NCBI GenBank assembly: GCA_027924645.1
Contig: BSBN01000252.1
Location: 5,022,001 to 5,086,000, forward strand
From: Cunninghamia lanceolata
Lineage: Eukaryota; Streptophyta; Pinopsida; Cupressales; Cupressaceae
DNA: 64,000 bases
Reading direction: 5' to 3'
Each line of letters begins with the position of its first letter. The first letter of the stretch is position 1. The position numbers and the translations under genes were made by a program. A model generated the notes under the pieces. That model was not told the DNA's origin and ran no database searches. It was given only the letters and a program-made list of their open reading frames with translations. Shown one piece after another: positions 1 through 10,839 of the stretch.

Positions 1-240
1 GTTTCATAACATAAATGATTATCTAGATGAATGTGTGTTTGTTATAATGCTATTTGAAACCAAAACTATTTTGTCCTCTACCAAGAGTTAATTCCTTTTT
101 AAACAAAAGGTTGAAACCACTATACAACATATTAAGCAGGTCCTAGAAGACTAGATAGGGTGCCAAATCCCCATTGATTTACAATCAGAAAACAAAAGCC
201 TAAGCACTATAATGTTCACATACAAAAGACTATCAAGAAA

Positions 241-451
241 CTGTTGAGCCAATGAAGTAAATAACAACCATTGCACCAACCCAAATCAATTGAAAAACCT
301 GCATGAGCACAAGGGAATAGATAAAATCTAATTTAATATACTATGAACTATAAAAGAGTTAACTGTTGAGCCAATGAAGTAAATAACAACCATTGCACCA
401 ACCCAAATCAATTGAAAAACCTGCACGAGCACAAGGGAATAGATAAAATCA
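241..451. repeat. 122-bp tandem duplication private to copy 1
   Basis: The sequence starting ctgttgagccaatgaag at 241 recurs at 363 with only a few differences. The second unit is partial, about 89 bp. Copy 2 lacks the whole stretch: near 33711-33730 it passes directly from the shared 'gcctaagc' flank to the shared 'atcaaaagaaag' flank. Nothing coding is seen in 1-733 apart from this repeat. Confidence 0.85.
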
Positions 452-733
452 AAAGAAAGAGCATGAAACAATATGATCATAGGGAGTTTAAATTTATTGA
501 GACCCAGGAGAGTTATAAAAACAGCCAACAAATTAGCAGATGCTTGACAATTTTATCTCAATCTAAAATTAAACATATAACAATAACAATAATAAACATT
601 ATCTGCTTTCCACAGAAGCAAAACATTCTTCTGCATTCTCTAAAAACACCAATACATTATTGTTTAGAGTGAAATCAAAATAGAATGGAAAAAACAAGAA
701 AGTAGAGACATTCTGAAATACAAGGGCAATCTG

Positions 734-2168
734 CTATATGTCTGCGAGCTCCATCTTTATAAATTCAGAAATTTTGTTCAATTTTCTTCGGAGTTGTTTG
801 AGGTCTGTTTGTAACCGAGCATTTTGTATCTGCAACTCCTCCTTTTCTTTCTGCAACTCCTCCTTTTCTTCCAAGGCCAATGACTTTTCACTTTCTAGGT
901 TTATCTTCTGAACTTCCCACATGGACTTTTCAGTTTGTAACCGAGCATTTTGTATCTGCAACTCCTCCTTTTCTTCCAGGGCCAATAACTTTTCACTTTC
1001 TAGGTTTATCTTCTGAGCTTCCCACATGGACTTTTCCCTCAATAATGTGGAGAGATCAGTCTGGACGCAGTCAAGTTCTTTATCCTTTTGCCCCTGCTGC
1101 TCCTCATTAGACTGCATAATACACAGATCTGTGGGCGCCTCACCACTCTCGAGAAGCTGTGAAGAAGAAGCCAACATATTACTCCCGTTTTCCTCCACAC
1201 CAACTGTAGCATTTGGCAGCATTTCGAGTATGTTGGGTATTTCATTAGCGCGAGCTTCTAGCCTGGCTTTCTTATCTGTGTACCGCACATAAGCAGGATC
1301 CATCGTCCTCTTTTTTTCTGTTGTATTTTTCCTCTGGGCGATTTCCACCACGGACCCTGTGTTCATGCTCTCTCATAATTTTATGTACTATATATGAGAT
1401 CCCCACACTAGCTAATTTTTTCTCCTCTTTACTCCTCCCAACATCCCTTTCCCAGATATCATATACATTGATCTCTGGATCTCCATGGCCAATAACACTG
1501 CGAGGAATCAAGTCTTCGGCGAATGCTTTGAATGCGATATACTGGAGAATAGTGGAATAATTAAACGATTTCGTGCGCTTCTTGAGGACAGATTTAATCT
1601 GCCCCAACATCCTCTCCTTAACAAATTTACACCAATTAAAGCAGACCCCCTGAGAAACCTCAATGGTAGTATCGACATACTTTAACGGGATATAGCCCGG
1701 TCTATTAACCCCCAACAGCTTGTAAACCAAGAACATACAAGCAAATTGTAAAACTGGGTCAATGATTAAATCTATTCTAATCTCACCCGTTTCAGATCTA
1801 ATCTCACCCTTTTCAGATCTAGTAAGACGCCTTGTCATTTCAACGCGATTGCAACCTTTTGAGGGGAAGACATCCTTACCTGAACTTGGAAGACCCGTAG
1901 CTTGTCGAATTTGGTCTTCTGTAATCTGCAATCGGCTTTCTCCGACTGTCAATTCTCCGTCGACCATGAAATTGATGAGCGCCCCGCAGAGAGCAGTGTC
2001 GTTTCGGTAGGTGACAGCCTTCAAAAATGGAAGAATACCCGCTTTCGCAAGAATGGATTGTTGGGAAGGGTTTAAATTTTCCTCCCACATAGTACACAGA
2101 CTTTCTGAACTCATCTCGTAGAGTTTCACACTGCGCCACCGGATCTTGCCCTGCTGCTGCTCGCCCAT
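734..2168 (-). pseudogene. Frameshifted copy of an uncharacterised coiled-coil protein gene
   Basis: Reading leftward from the ATG at 2166-2168, codons 1 to about 280 match the intact copy at 34019-35476 at roughly 95% (my estimate). Near 1323-1331 about 23 nt present in copy 2 are missing, so the frame shifts and ends shortly after. The C-terminal half is still open in another frame (1366 to 734). It holds the basic KKARLEAR stretch and the glutamate-rich heptad region. I do not recognise the family. The N-terminal half is helical-looking and contains the motif ITEDQIRQATGLPSSGK. The order of the C-terminal 35-residue repeat units differs from copy 2 by a relocated seven-residue block (QKEKEEL). 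The gene is probably non-functional unless the truncated N-terminal form of about 298 aa is used. Confidence 0.75.
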
Positions 2169-2258
2169 TTTTTCGGCTAACTCTTTTACTTGCGGAGACG
2201 CAATTTTTTTTACTTGTACACAATTGGATGGATTGTTTACGACCTTGACTGATACTGA

Positions 2259-2267
2259 TATATATAG
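2259..2267 (-). promoter_or_regulatory. Putative TATA box of the copy 1 gene
   Basis: On the minus strand CTATATATA lies about 90 bp upstream of the ATG at 2168. The same element at the same spacing is kept in copy 2 (35567-35575). Position and sequence fit a plant core promoter with a short leader, but there is no expression evidence. Confidence 0.45.
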
Positions 2268-2304
2268 GAATGTTGGTGTGCAATGATAATCGTGCTGATT
2301 CCAC

Positions 2305-4027
2305 CTATAAAAAACAAGAGAAAACTAGTGGCCGCATTGGAGTTTTTGTCACTCATGATTTAAGATATTAATTACTAGTATATCTATACTTAAAAAATTA
2401 TCTAAAAATACCAAAGGTATCCTTATGGAGGTGGTTATTTTTATATAGGTTTAGCAATAAAAACAATGTAGTAGAGATAATAAAATTATAAATAAAATAA
2501 TTCTTGAATGAAAACCTAACAAATTATTTACTTTCATATGTTTACTTATTTTTTCATAAGAATTTATTAATTTAAATTAAATTACTTATTAAATTATTGT
2601 AAAAATAATATTTCAATTTAAACCTAACTTGTAACAAAGAAAATACTATCCTTTTTTGTCACAACAACCTTAATTCATTTTCGTACTTTTCTCACATCAC
2701 TCTAAATTCTTTTCATCCTTTATAAAATATATAATTAATAAAAATTAATAATTTCATAAAATAGTCAAACTAATAAATTAATAACATTAAAATTTATATA
2801 AATATATTTAATAAAATCCTATTGTTGTTTACTTACGAGTTATTTTATTTTATTTACTTTGAGTTATTTTACTTTAGAACAATTTAAGAATTATTTTATA
2901 ATTTTATTTTTTAAAATATATATGTTGGTTATATTTTTGTTAAGACACTCAGACCATTACACTTCACCATTGGTGCCATTGTTTGTATGCCTCTCACCTT
3001 AAAAAATTTATTTAAATTATTTAAGAGTTGCCTTTATATATTTGTATATGTAAAAGGGGTTCCTATGTATACCACTTTTCATATAAATTTATTTTAATTA
3101 TTGAAGAGTTACCTTTATATATTTGTATAAGTAAAAGGGGTTCCTATATATACCCCTTTTCATATATATTTATTTTAATTACTATAATATCTATCTTTAG
3201 AAAAATATGTCTAAAATAAGTCCAGAAATATCCTTCCCAAGAGACCTATTCAACTTATTTAAGAACAAATTATATATTTGTTTTATAATATATTATATTA
3301 TATTATATTTATATTTAATAATTTATGTTGTGCAAAAAAACAAAACAAAAGAATATAAATTTGATGATTATATAGTAAACTAGTATATTTATATTTAAAG
3401 AAATATATCTACAACACACCGAGAGATATCTTCCAATTTGTTGGAATTTATAAATTATTTGTAATTAGAATATTTGACATGCTCACATGAGTTACTATGC
3501 TGCGAGACTTTTCATATTCTTCAAATGTAATAAAGATTTCACTCCATAACTGTGGAAGTTTTTCTATTTTTCTATCCATTTGACTTGCACGAATTTATTT
3601 ATTTACACATTTTATGAATTTTACAGAATCTGAAACTTAATTGTTTATGGGAATCTAAATCTTTCAGCCCTTGCTGTGAGTGTAGAATGCCTCTCGACAT
3701 AAATATATAAAATATAATGCACTTATCTTTCAAATAAATAGTGGGCTATTTTTTTTGTTTGATTTGATAACACATATTTTAGATAGATTTTTCTAAAGAT
3801 AGGCATGCTGATATAATAAATAGTTATGTAGTTCAATGAATAAAAATAAAATATAAGTGAGTTTAATGTGTTTTTATCCTTTTATTTCATAATAACTCCT
3901 AGAGTTTCATTCTTTATTGCATATTTGCCCAGAGTTTGATTTACTAATATTTCGTTAAATAAACAATATAAAATAACTTTACAGTAAATAAAACAACATA
4001 TTAATTACCTTTAATATCTTTTTATCC
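2305..4027. other. AT-rich non-coding DNA
   Basis: No credible coding region is seen. The stretch is shared with copy 2 (35640-37020) except for about 320 bp around 3385-3705 that copy 2 lacks. The breakpoint there carries short 'tata' microhomology, so this may be a deletion in copy 2 or an insertion here. It includes the tandem pair at 3024-3187. Confidence 0.6.
3024..3187. repeat. Two tandem units of about 82 bp, AT-rich
   Basis: The unit begins gagttgcctttatatatttg at 3024 and repeats at 3106. It contains 'aaaaggggttcctat' and 'cccctttt' blocks that can pair with each other. Copy 2 has the same pair near 36328-36500. No coding content is seen. Confidence 0.75.
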
Positions 4028-4235
4028 TCCATCTCTTTCTCTCTCATTTATGCATCCTTTTCTTCGTCCTCCATCTCTTTCTCTCTCATTTATGCATCCT
4101 TTTCTTTGTCCTCCATCTCTTTCTCTCTCATTTATGCATCCTTTTCTTCGTCCTCCATCTCTTTCTCTCTCATTTATGCATCCTTTTCTTCGTCCTCCAT
4201 CTCTTTCTCTCTCATTTATGCATCCTTTTCTTCGT
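4026..4235. repeat. Minisatellite of five 42-bp pyrimidine-rich units
   Basis: The unit cctccatctctttctctctc...ttttcttcgt starts at 4026, 4068, 4110, 4152 and 4194, with almost no divergence between units. It forms the left edge of the 4028-5086 insertion and directly abuts the putative target-site duplication. The long open frame through it is a by-product of codon-compatible repetition (42 is a multiple of 3), not a gene. Confidence 0.9.
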
Positions 4236-4933
4236 TACATTTAGGTCATTCCCATCTCGATATTCGTATCCTTGCCTTACGTTTTGGAAGGTTCATTCCT
4301 TCTCATATTATTTGCATAGGCCTACTAACTCCTATTTACTTTTATTTAGGGGCATTTCATTCATTCCTTGATTTTATGGTTCTTGGACACATTGTGTTAA
4401 TTTATTTATTAGCCTTAATCACCTTACCCCTCATCTTCTCTTTGTTTCCTTTTGTTTCACTTATCTTTATTTCCTATTTATCTCCTTACTATTCCTATTT
4501 CCTTCTATCTACTTACTCTCTTCTCTTTTGGTACTTCTTTACTCCGATTTTTATATTTTTATTCATCCATTGATATAGTTCTATTGTGTTTTTATTGCAT
4601 CTATTAGTTTGATCTTTAAGATATATCTATTTTAATTTACAGATTTATCCATTCTTATATATGTTGTGTTCTTTTTCCATCTTATCTAGCCTTCCTACTC
4701 TCTCTTTCTTGGTATCATCCTTTTATTTAGTACTCTCTCATCTCTAATTGCCTTTGTGTTTATTTTAATTTGTTCTAATTTTATATTAAAATTCCTTGGC
4801 TCTTGCATTTTATTTCCTTTTTCTGCTTCTTTATTGGTCTATCTCCCCTCATGTTAAACTTTGTGCCTACACTCCCCTCTCTCTTTTTAAGCAACCATAT
4901 CTGCAATTACATCTTTCTTATTCTCTTCTCTTC

Positions 4934-4974
4934 ATCCTGATGATGGATCATGGAGTGTGATCCGAAACGTCGAT
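4934..4974 (+). ncRNA. Hammerhead-ribozyme-like motif
   Basis: The catalytic-core strings are present in order: CTGATGA (4937-4943), stem II GGATCA/TGATCC (4945-4950 with 4958-4963, 7-nt loop), GAAAC (4964-4968) and the cleavage triplet GTC (4969-4971). A short stem I is possible between ATC (4934-4936) and GAT (4972-4974). Stem III would be only AC/GT with no loop, the minimal form described for Penelope-associated hammerheads, which tend to act as dimers. One extra T (4944) sits between the core and stem II, a deviation that could weaken or abolish cleavage. Activity is unproven. Confidence 0.55.
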
Positions 4975-5023
4975 TTAAAAAAGCTATACACAGTCTAGAT
5001 TTAAAAAAGCTATACACAGTCTA
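4972..5023. repeat. Two 26-bp direct repeats downstream of the hammerhead motif
   Basis: The unit gatttaaaaaagctataca... starts at 4972 and 4998, identical in both copies. The first unit begins at the predicted cleavage point of the hammerhead-like motif. Confidence 0.9.
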
Positions 5024-5835
5024 ATCCAGAAGCATACATTAACTTATCATGGATGTGGAAATATCATGTCTTTAATCTTTTTATCCTTTTATTTCATCTT
5101 GACCCTAAGGGTTTGATATTTCATTGTGCAGAAAATAAAAGAATATAAAATTGATAACAATATAAGAAAATCTATAAAATATAATGCACTTATTATTCAA
5201 ATAACTTTTATGTTTCTCCACTATACTTTTATTAGTACTTACCTTTATCTATCTGGACTAAACCAACAGAGTATTATTTTTATATTAAACAAATTTTAAT
5301 TTTTCCTAAGTTTACATGAGAAAATTTTAACAAAAACTATTGGGAAAACTATTTGTGTATTTTAATATTTCCTAAGTTCACATGAGAAAATTTTAGCGAA
5401 ATCTCTTGGGAAAAACATTTATCTATGTTGTGATTGGCTCAAAATTTCAACTGTTAAGCATTAATTTTGTGCAAATTCTATATTAAGTAAAACAAACACA
5501 CTAAATTTTGATTGGCTAAATTCTTAAATTTTGGTTATTAAACAAAATAATCTTTTTAATGTTAAACAAATAATTTTTTTTTCTTTACATCTACGCAAAT
5601 ATTATAACATAAATTCTAATATGTGTGTGTGTTTATTTAATTCTTTTTGACATTTTGACATTACAACATTATTTAAAACAAATTGTTATGAATAGAAAAT
5701 GTGTGGAAGCATGACAGATTTTGTGAGTTCTTGTAATGCTTGTTTACTACTACTATTTAACTTTTTTGTTTATGATATTATTTAACTTCTTGTTTAATTA
5801 ATAAATTATGATTATTTAATTTTTAAAATATTTAT

Positions 5836-8525
5836 TGTAGAAAACTAAGATCATGGAAAAGATTAATAAGCACATGAATTGCAATGGAATCTACTAGTTT
5901 GTATTATTAAATGAGGTGAGTATAAATAGAAAATTGTAGGTACCTATCTCCATAAAAAGATGATAGGACTCCTCCTCATGGAGTTGTGGTGAGTAACCTC
6001 CACAAGCATAGTGTGAGGTGTCAATGCAATTCGACACCTCTCAAAATGTCTCAACTACTTTGACAAGTTTAAAAGAACAAGTTTCAATACGCCTAGGTAT
6101 TATTAATTACATATGTGTACACCTATAGATTAAAGGTATACACCAACACCACCCCTAAAGCATAGCTTAGGTGAGTATTATGAAAAATGGGTCCTGGCTA
6201 TAAGCCTGGTGAGGTACCCATGTATAATGTAAAAGAAAAATGAGTCTTGGCCATGAAGCCTGATAAGGTACTCAAGTACAATGCAAACTCTCTAAAAATC
6301 ATAGTAAGATAAGAAACCTAGGGGGAAAAAACTATCCTCCAAAAAGAGAGTAAAATGAAAGATTACAAAGCCCCCCCAAAGATGATGCTAATGTTGATGT
6401 AGTGATGAAGAACTCCAGGAGCATGAAATAGTTCTAAATCCTACCCTTCACTTACTTCTAAGAGAAATTTGCAAACTAATTAGAATTTGTGGTGTGCAAG
6501 GAATTTGATTTTGAAAAATTATAAGATTCTGAAAAAAGGATGTGCATTAATGGCACATATGAATGAGAAGAGATTTTGAAAGATTCATTGTTGTGATTGT
6601 TAAAACCCCCCCATTACACTTTACATATTAGTGTGAGTACAATTTTCCCAATTTCCCTTTATGTGATACATGCATTCAACTATATGACACTTTATGAGTG
6701 CATTTACAACATATATGCTTTTTTGGAGTTCAACAACCTACTATACAAAACCAACTAAGATAAGATGAAAAGTAACACCAGGCTCTAAAGTTGCTACTAT
6801 AGTGTCCTCTTCACCTAAAGTAAAGTGCAAAAAAAATGAAGCTACAATCGATGTGGCAAATCTTCGCTACTACGACATTATTTTGACTTTGTGATTCTTG
6901 AATTAGGGTTGTTATGGCAGTGAACTCATTTATTTTGTTGAAACTAGTGAGTTGATATATAGACAGATGAATCCAATATAATTTGGGAATGGAAAGCACA
7001 TTGTGTACATATCCATTACCTAATTTTATAGTTCCCTTATCACAAACATTATAATAGATATCATCTATCAGTATTTTGAAGGTGTTGTATGGAAGAATTG
7101 TCACAAACACCTCTTTGTAGGCTGACATGTGTTTAATTGCACGTGAACTGAGAATCCATTTGTTGACTTCTAATTTTGAAGGTGCCATGGATTTATCTTT
7201 TTACCTTTATGAACATGTGTTCCCTAATTTTACAAATTGAATCCCTAATTGAACTTTATGTAAAGTGCTACTTTATAAGTTGAGTTTGTGATTACTCTTG
7301 CTTAATTCCCCCCTTAAAGTGAACACTTTATAAAGTATTGCCTTATAAAATATGAACAAACAAGACCCCCCCTTAATTATGTGTTCCCCCCCAAATTTGG
7401 TACTTCATAGGAGTGCTTTAGGTCACCTAAAAGAGCATAAACATGAACTTTATAATTTCAGTACAATTTTATGCTTGTTGGATCTATGATGAAAAAAATT
7501 CACTTTTGCAAAAAGAAGCACTCGATTCCAAGTTGATTTGTGAAAGTTAATGAAGTTGTAAGATTGGTGCAATTAAAAAAACACTTCTTTGAGCAAAAGG
7601 AATTTGCATGCAAAATTTGTGAGAGAGAAACAAAATTTTGGAGGAAAAATAATCCCCCTTGGGCTGTGCATGACCAATGGCGAAAACCCCATGTGACCAA
7701 GGGCTAAACTTTTCAAATGGTCTCCCCTCCACCTTGCTGACATCATGCCCTAGTTTCTTACCTCAACAATTTCACCTCTTTTTTGGACGAATAGTGACCA
7801 CATTTGCTGCAAACAAGTTGATTACCATCTCTCTTTATGGTGGAAAACAATGTAAAAGGAGACTGAATAACAGAGGTGGTGTTGTGGGGCATTCAACAAG
7901 GCCCTTGTGAGGGTGTTCATAGGCACAGGTGAAGACACCTTTTGTTAGCTCAAGTCACCATGTCTAGCATGCAAAATGGGATGCCAGGAATGTGGTGGAG
8001 TGACATTCACCAAGGGCAAGGTGGCATTCAGATGGGGCCATGGGTTGGCCTTCTACAGACCCCAGTTCCAATACAGGTGTTGGGCCTTTTCAACAATCAA
8101 ACCAAACATAAAACCCCTCACAGTATGAAGCTCAATGTGAATGGGGGCGAGTAGCACAACAAGCAAATGACAACTTGAAAACTAATCCACAAAGCTCTAA
8201 TACCATGTAGAAAACCAGGATCATGGACAAGATTAACAAACACACGAATTATAACATTTGGAATCGACCAATTTGTATTATCAAATGAGGCAAGTATAAA
8301 TAGAGAAGTGTAGGTACCCAAATCTCCATGAAAAGAGGATAGGACTCCTCTAAATGGAGTTGTGGCAAGTAACCTCCCATAAACATAGTGCGAGGTGTCG
8401 ATGCAAGTTGACACCTCTCAAAACATATCAACTACTTTGACAAGTTCAAGAAAACATGTGTCAATACACCTAAGTATGATTAATTACAAATGTGTATGCC
8501 TATCGATTAAAGGTATATACCAACA
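5836..8525 (-). mobile_element. Gutted Ty1/copia-type LTR element (copy 1)
   Basis: Two direct repeats of about 313 and 320 bp, 5836-6148 and 8206-8525, both start tgtagaaaac and end ccaaca. Just left of the right LTR, 8194-8205 is the reverse complement of TGGTATTAGAGC, a primer site for initiator Met-tRNA, so the element points leftward. The 3' flank is ttgat and the left flank tttat; copy 2 shows a perfect TTGAT pair. The internal region is only about 2 kb and keeps just a copia protease-region remnant, so the element lacks reverse transcriptase and integrase and is non-autonomous. It was present before the segment duplicated. Confidence 0.85.
6811..7188 (-). pseudogene. Copia gag-pol remnant around the aspartic protease
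   Basis: The frame contains WILSSRAIKHMS followed by YKEVFV and then GTIKLGNGYVHNVLSIPKL. This matches the familiar copia pattern in which a WILDSGAS-type protease active site is followed by a beta-rich segment and a VPKL motif. Here the catalytic Asp-Ser-Gly triad is replaced (SSR), so the protease cannot work. The remaining polyprotein is absent. The right part of the internal region (7200-8190) shows no clear gag and is probably leader or decayed DNA. Confidence 0.7.
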
Positions 8526-9750
8526 TTGATTATACTTGAATAAATAGAATTATCATTATAATGTATTCATATTTAGGTTATATTATAGTAAAATGAAATA
8601 TTGATATATTAATGTAACCAAACTTCACAGATTATATCCAGATACTAGAACTATTTTTAAATTATCCTTCTCATTCCATTCCATCATCCTCCAACTAAAA
8701 GTAAATACCAAATTTATATAAAAATGAAAATTACCTTTTTTGCAATATTTAATCTACTTTCTAAAATTACCATTTTTGGTAACTTCGCATCATATCCATC
8801 ATCATGAAAATTGCCAATTATTTAAAACTAACTAAAAGAGGAATAATTGTCAACTTTCTAATCTAATTGCATGTAAAGTTCAAAAATAATTAGAAAAAAC
8901 AACTTGGAAAAATCTTGAAAAATCATGGAAAAATCTCAAAAATTCATTAAGACCTCATTTTGAGGCTGTACATGATTGAAAAAGGTCCTAAAAAAGTGTC
9001 AAAATGATAACCTACCAAACTTGCCAGTTTCAATGGGATTTTCAATCAACTCCTCAAGAAGCATCTACCCACCAAATTTCAGTTCAAACCAACCCAGGGT
9101 CAAAAGTTATGACCTCTGGAGGTTTCTACATCATATATATTTGTGTCAGATCACAATAATAGAAAGTAGTAAATTCTATAATAAATGCAAAAGAGACTAT
9201 GAAATGGCAATATTAGACTAAAATTCAGATTTTCTACATTCTAATTTTAACTACAAAATGCATAGTATTATTACAACACTACAAGTTGGCCACTACATGG
9301 CACTCATTTCAAATTGACCCTTAGGGTTTGATATTTCATAAAATATAAAATATAATGCACTTATTATTCAAACAACTTTTGTGTTTCTCCACTATATTTT
9401 GCTCCTTCTTTATTTTAAAACAATGATAAAATATAGTTATAAGATAGTATTTTAGAACACTATATTAAACCCTAATAAAATATAGTTATAAAATATTATT
9501 TTATGACACTATATTTTTATAAAACAGTAATGAAAAATTTAATAAATTAAATTTCATTGTATAGAAAACAAAATAAACCATAATAAAATATAATTATAAA
9601 ATATTATTACACGGAGTTATATGCGATAGTGTACATTAAAACTAAAAGGAGCCAACATAGTATTTTTAAAATTATGAAGTGTTTTAAATCTAAAATATAA
9701 CCAACATACTTTTATTAAATGAATGTAACTAAAAATTATAAAGTAACTAA
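8526..9750. other. AT-rich non-coding DNA, shared with copy 2
   Basis: This is the right part of the duplicated segment, matching 40526-41751 closely. It contains a motif (gggtttgatatttcat followed by ataatgcacttattattcaa) also seen near 5108-5200. No gene is seen. Short ORFs here have no recognisable features. Confidence 0.6.
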
Positions 9751-10839
9751 TGAATGACAGAATGTTCGAGATAGTATCTAGATCCATAGGAGTTAAAATG
9801 TAGATTCTAAAATTTGGAGGATCAATTAGATTTCAGACTTAGCCAAATTTAGGGTGAGCCAAATTAAGGGTTTCAGGGACATGCATTAGGGTGAAGGAAT
9901 AGAGACCCCTTAATAAAACATTGTGCAATTTGACATGATTTTACAATGACACATTTTGAAATAGTGGCTTTTAGCACTATATCTAGTGACACAGGATTTT
10001 AGCACAACTCTAGTGGCACCCACTTTAGCATAGAAGGGAACAAAGGTCTATTTATTAAGTACAAAATCAATTAAGACTCACCCAAATCAATCACAAAAGG
10101 CATCAAACAACTTCAAACATGCCAAATGCCTAAATTTGGAACAAATCTTGCATTCTAAGCACAATTTCACTTTCTCATCATTGTATGGAGGAAAGGTTGA
10201 GATTCCAAGCCAAAGTGAAAGAGGGGGTCTCCATTTGGCAAAATGGGGCATGTGTGTAGGATACAACAGAACCAAAAATATATAATGGAGGAAATCTTCT
10301 AGAAGTATTAGAAAAGGTTCTCTTGACAATATTAGTAGTGGAGGTACCATCAAAAATATCAACAACAATAGCAATGTGTGGAGGCATGCCTCGAACAATA
10401 GGAAAGGTAGGTGTGAGAGAAGACATCGAACTTGCACTAATAGGAGAGGAATAAACATGGTCCATAACATGAGAAACAATAGATGAACCACCATTAATCC
10501 TAAACATATGATCCACCAACAATCAAAAATAGGTGCCTCGAGAAGGATATCTCTTGGCGTATTTTAGATAGTTTTTCAAAAGATAGGTATGCTAGCTCTA
10601 TAGTCATGGTCTTTACTTAAGTGTTATTTTTTTACTCAAGAGTGATAACTATAGATTAAAATCTATTAAATTAAATAATGTATCTTTTGAATTTTAGAAT
10701 AACACAATATTATAATATAAAAGATAAAATATAAAAAATATAAAATTCCTCATCATTTATAATTTACCTTTGGATATATTTACCTTTGAAGGAGGTTTTT
10801 AAAAATGTGGATAATTTCTTTTAGAAGGGTATGATTTGT
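9751..10839. other. AT-rich DNA without a supported gene
   Basis: Minus-strand open frames of 114-135 codons overlap at 10087-10522. Neither shows a motif I recognise, so I do not call a gene. Near 10555-10590 a stretch resembles the 'ttttagatagattttt...aaagataggtatgct' motif at 3778 and 36776, so part of this region is related repetitive DNA. Confidence 0.5.

Larger units (their letters stand above)
4028..5086 (+). mobile_element. Penelope-like or retrozyme-like non-autonomous insertion with hammerhead motif
   Basis: Copy 2 has the empty site: near 37010-37040 the flank 'tttaatatgtttttatcc' runs directly into 'ttttatttcatcttg'. In copy 1 the flank ends ctttttatcc at 4018-4027, and the same 10 bases recur at 5077-5086, giving a target-site duplication (up to about 16 bp with one indel). 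The insert has three parts. At the left are five 42-bp repeats. The middle is a pyrimidine-rich non-coding body. The right part contains a hammerhead-like core (4934-4974) and two 26-bp repeats (4972-5023). No reverse transcriptase or GIY-YIG endonuclease is encoded, so it would need help in trans. Hammerhead motifs are known in Penelope-like elements, including lineages reported in conifers, and in plant retrozymes. The Penelope assignment is inference. Confidence 0.6.
1..9750. repeat. Segmental duplication, copy 1 (runs off the left edge of the window)
   Basis: The sequence from base 1 aligns in the same orientation with 33463 onward. The match continues, apart from indels, to 9750, where copy 2 is interrupted by a LINE tail. 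Shared landmarks are the coiled-coil gene (734-2168 against 34019-35476), the paired AT-rich tandem repeats and the small copia-like element (5836-8525 against 37853-40525). Copy 1 alone has the 4028-5086 insertion, about 320 bp near 3385-3705, and a 122-bp tandem repeat near 241-451. Neither true end is resolved: the left end is cut by the window and the right end is hidden by the LINE in copy 2. Confidence 0.9.

Noticed and set aside
880..1292. Plus-strand ORFs opposite the coiled-coil gene
   Set aside because: They are antisense shadows of the repeated coiled-coil coding region.
4026..4235. CRISPR-like regular array
   Set aside because: Units are directly adjacent without unique spacers, and the context is plant transposon DNA.
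4050..4573. Open frames of up to 155 codons through the pyrimidine-rich repeat
   Set aside because: They exist because the 42-bp repeat is a multiple of three and lacks stops. The predicted protein is low-complexity Ser/Phe/Leu with no conserved feature.
7942..8154. Plus-strand ORF rich in Met/Gly/Gln
   Set aside because: It lies in the leader region of the leftward-pointing copia element and is broken in copy 2.
9740..9752. Helitron-like 3' end (ctaa followed by t) at the point where the segment copies diverge
   Set aside because: No hairpin precedes it, and the divergence is explained by the LINE tail inserted in copy 2.
10087..10522. Two overlapping minus-strand ORFs of 114-135 codons
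   Set aside because: No motif is recognised and both frames are open over the same DNA, so chance is more likely.
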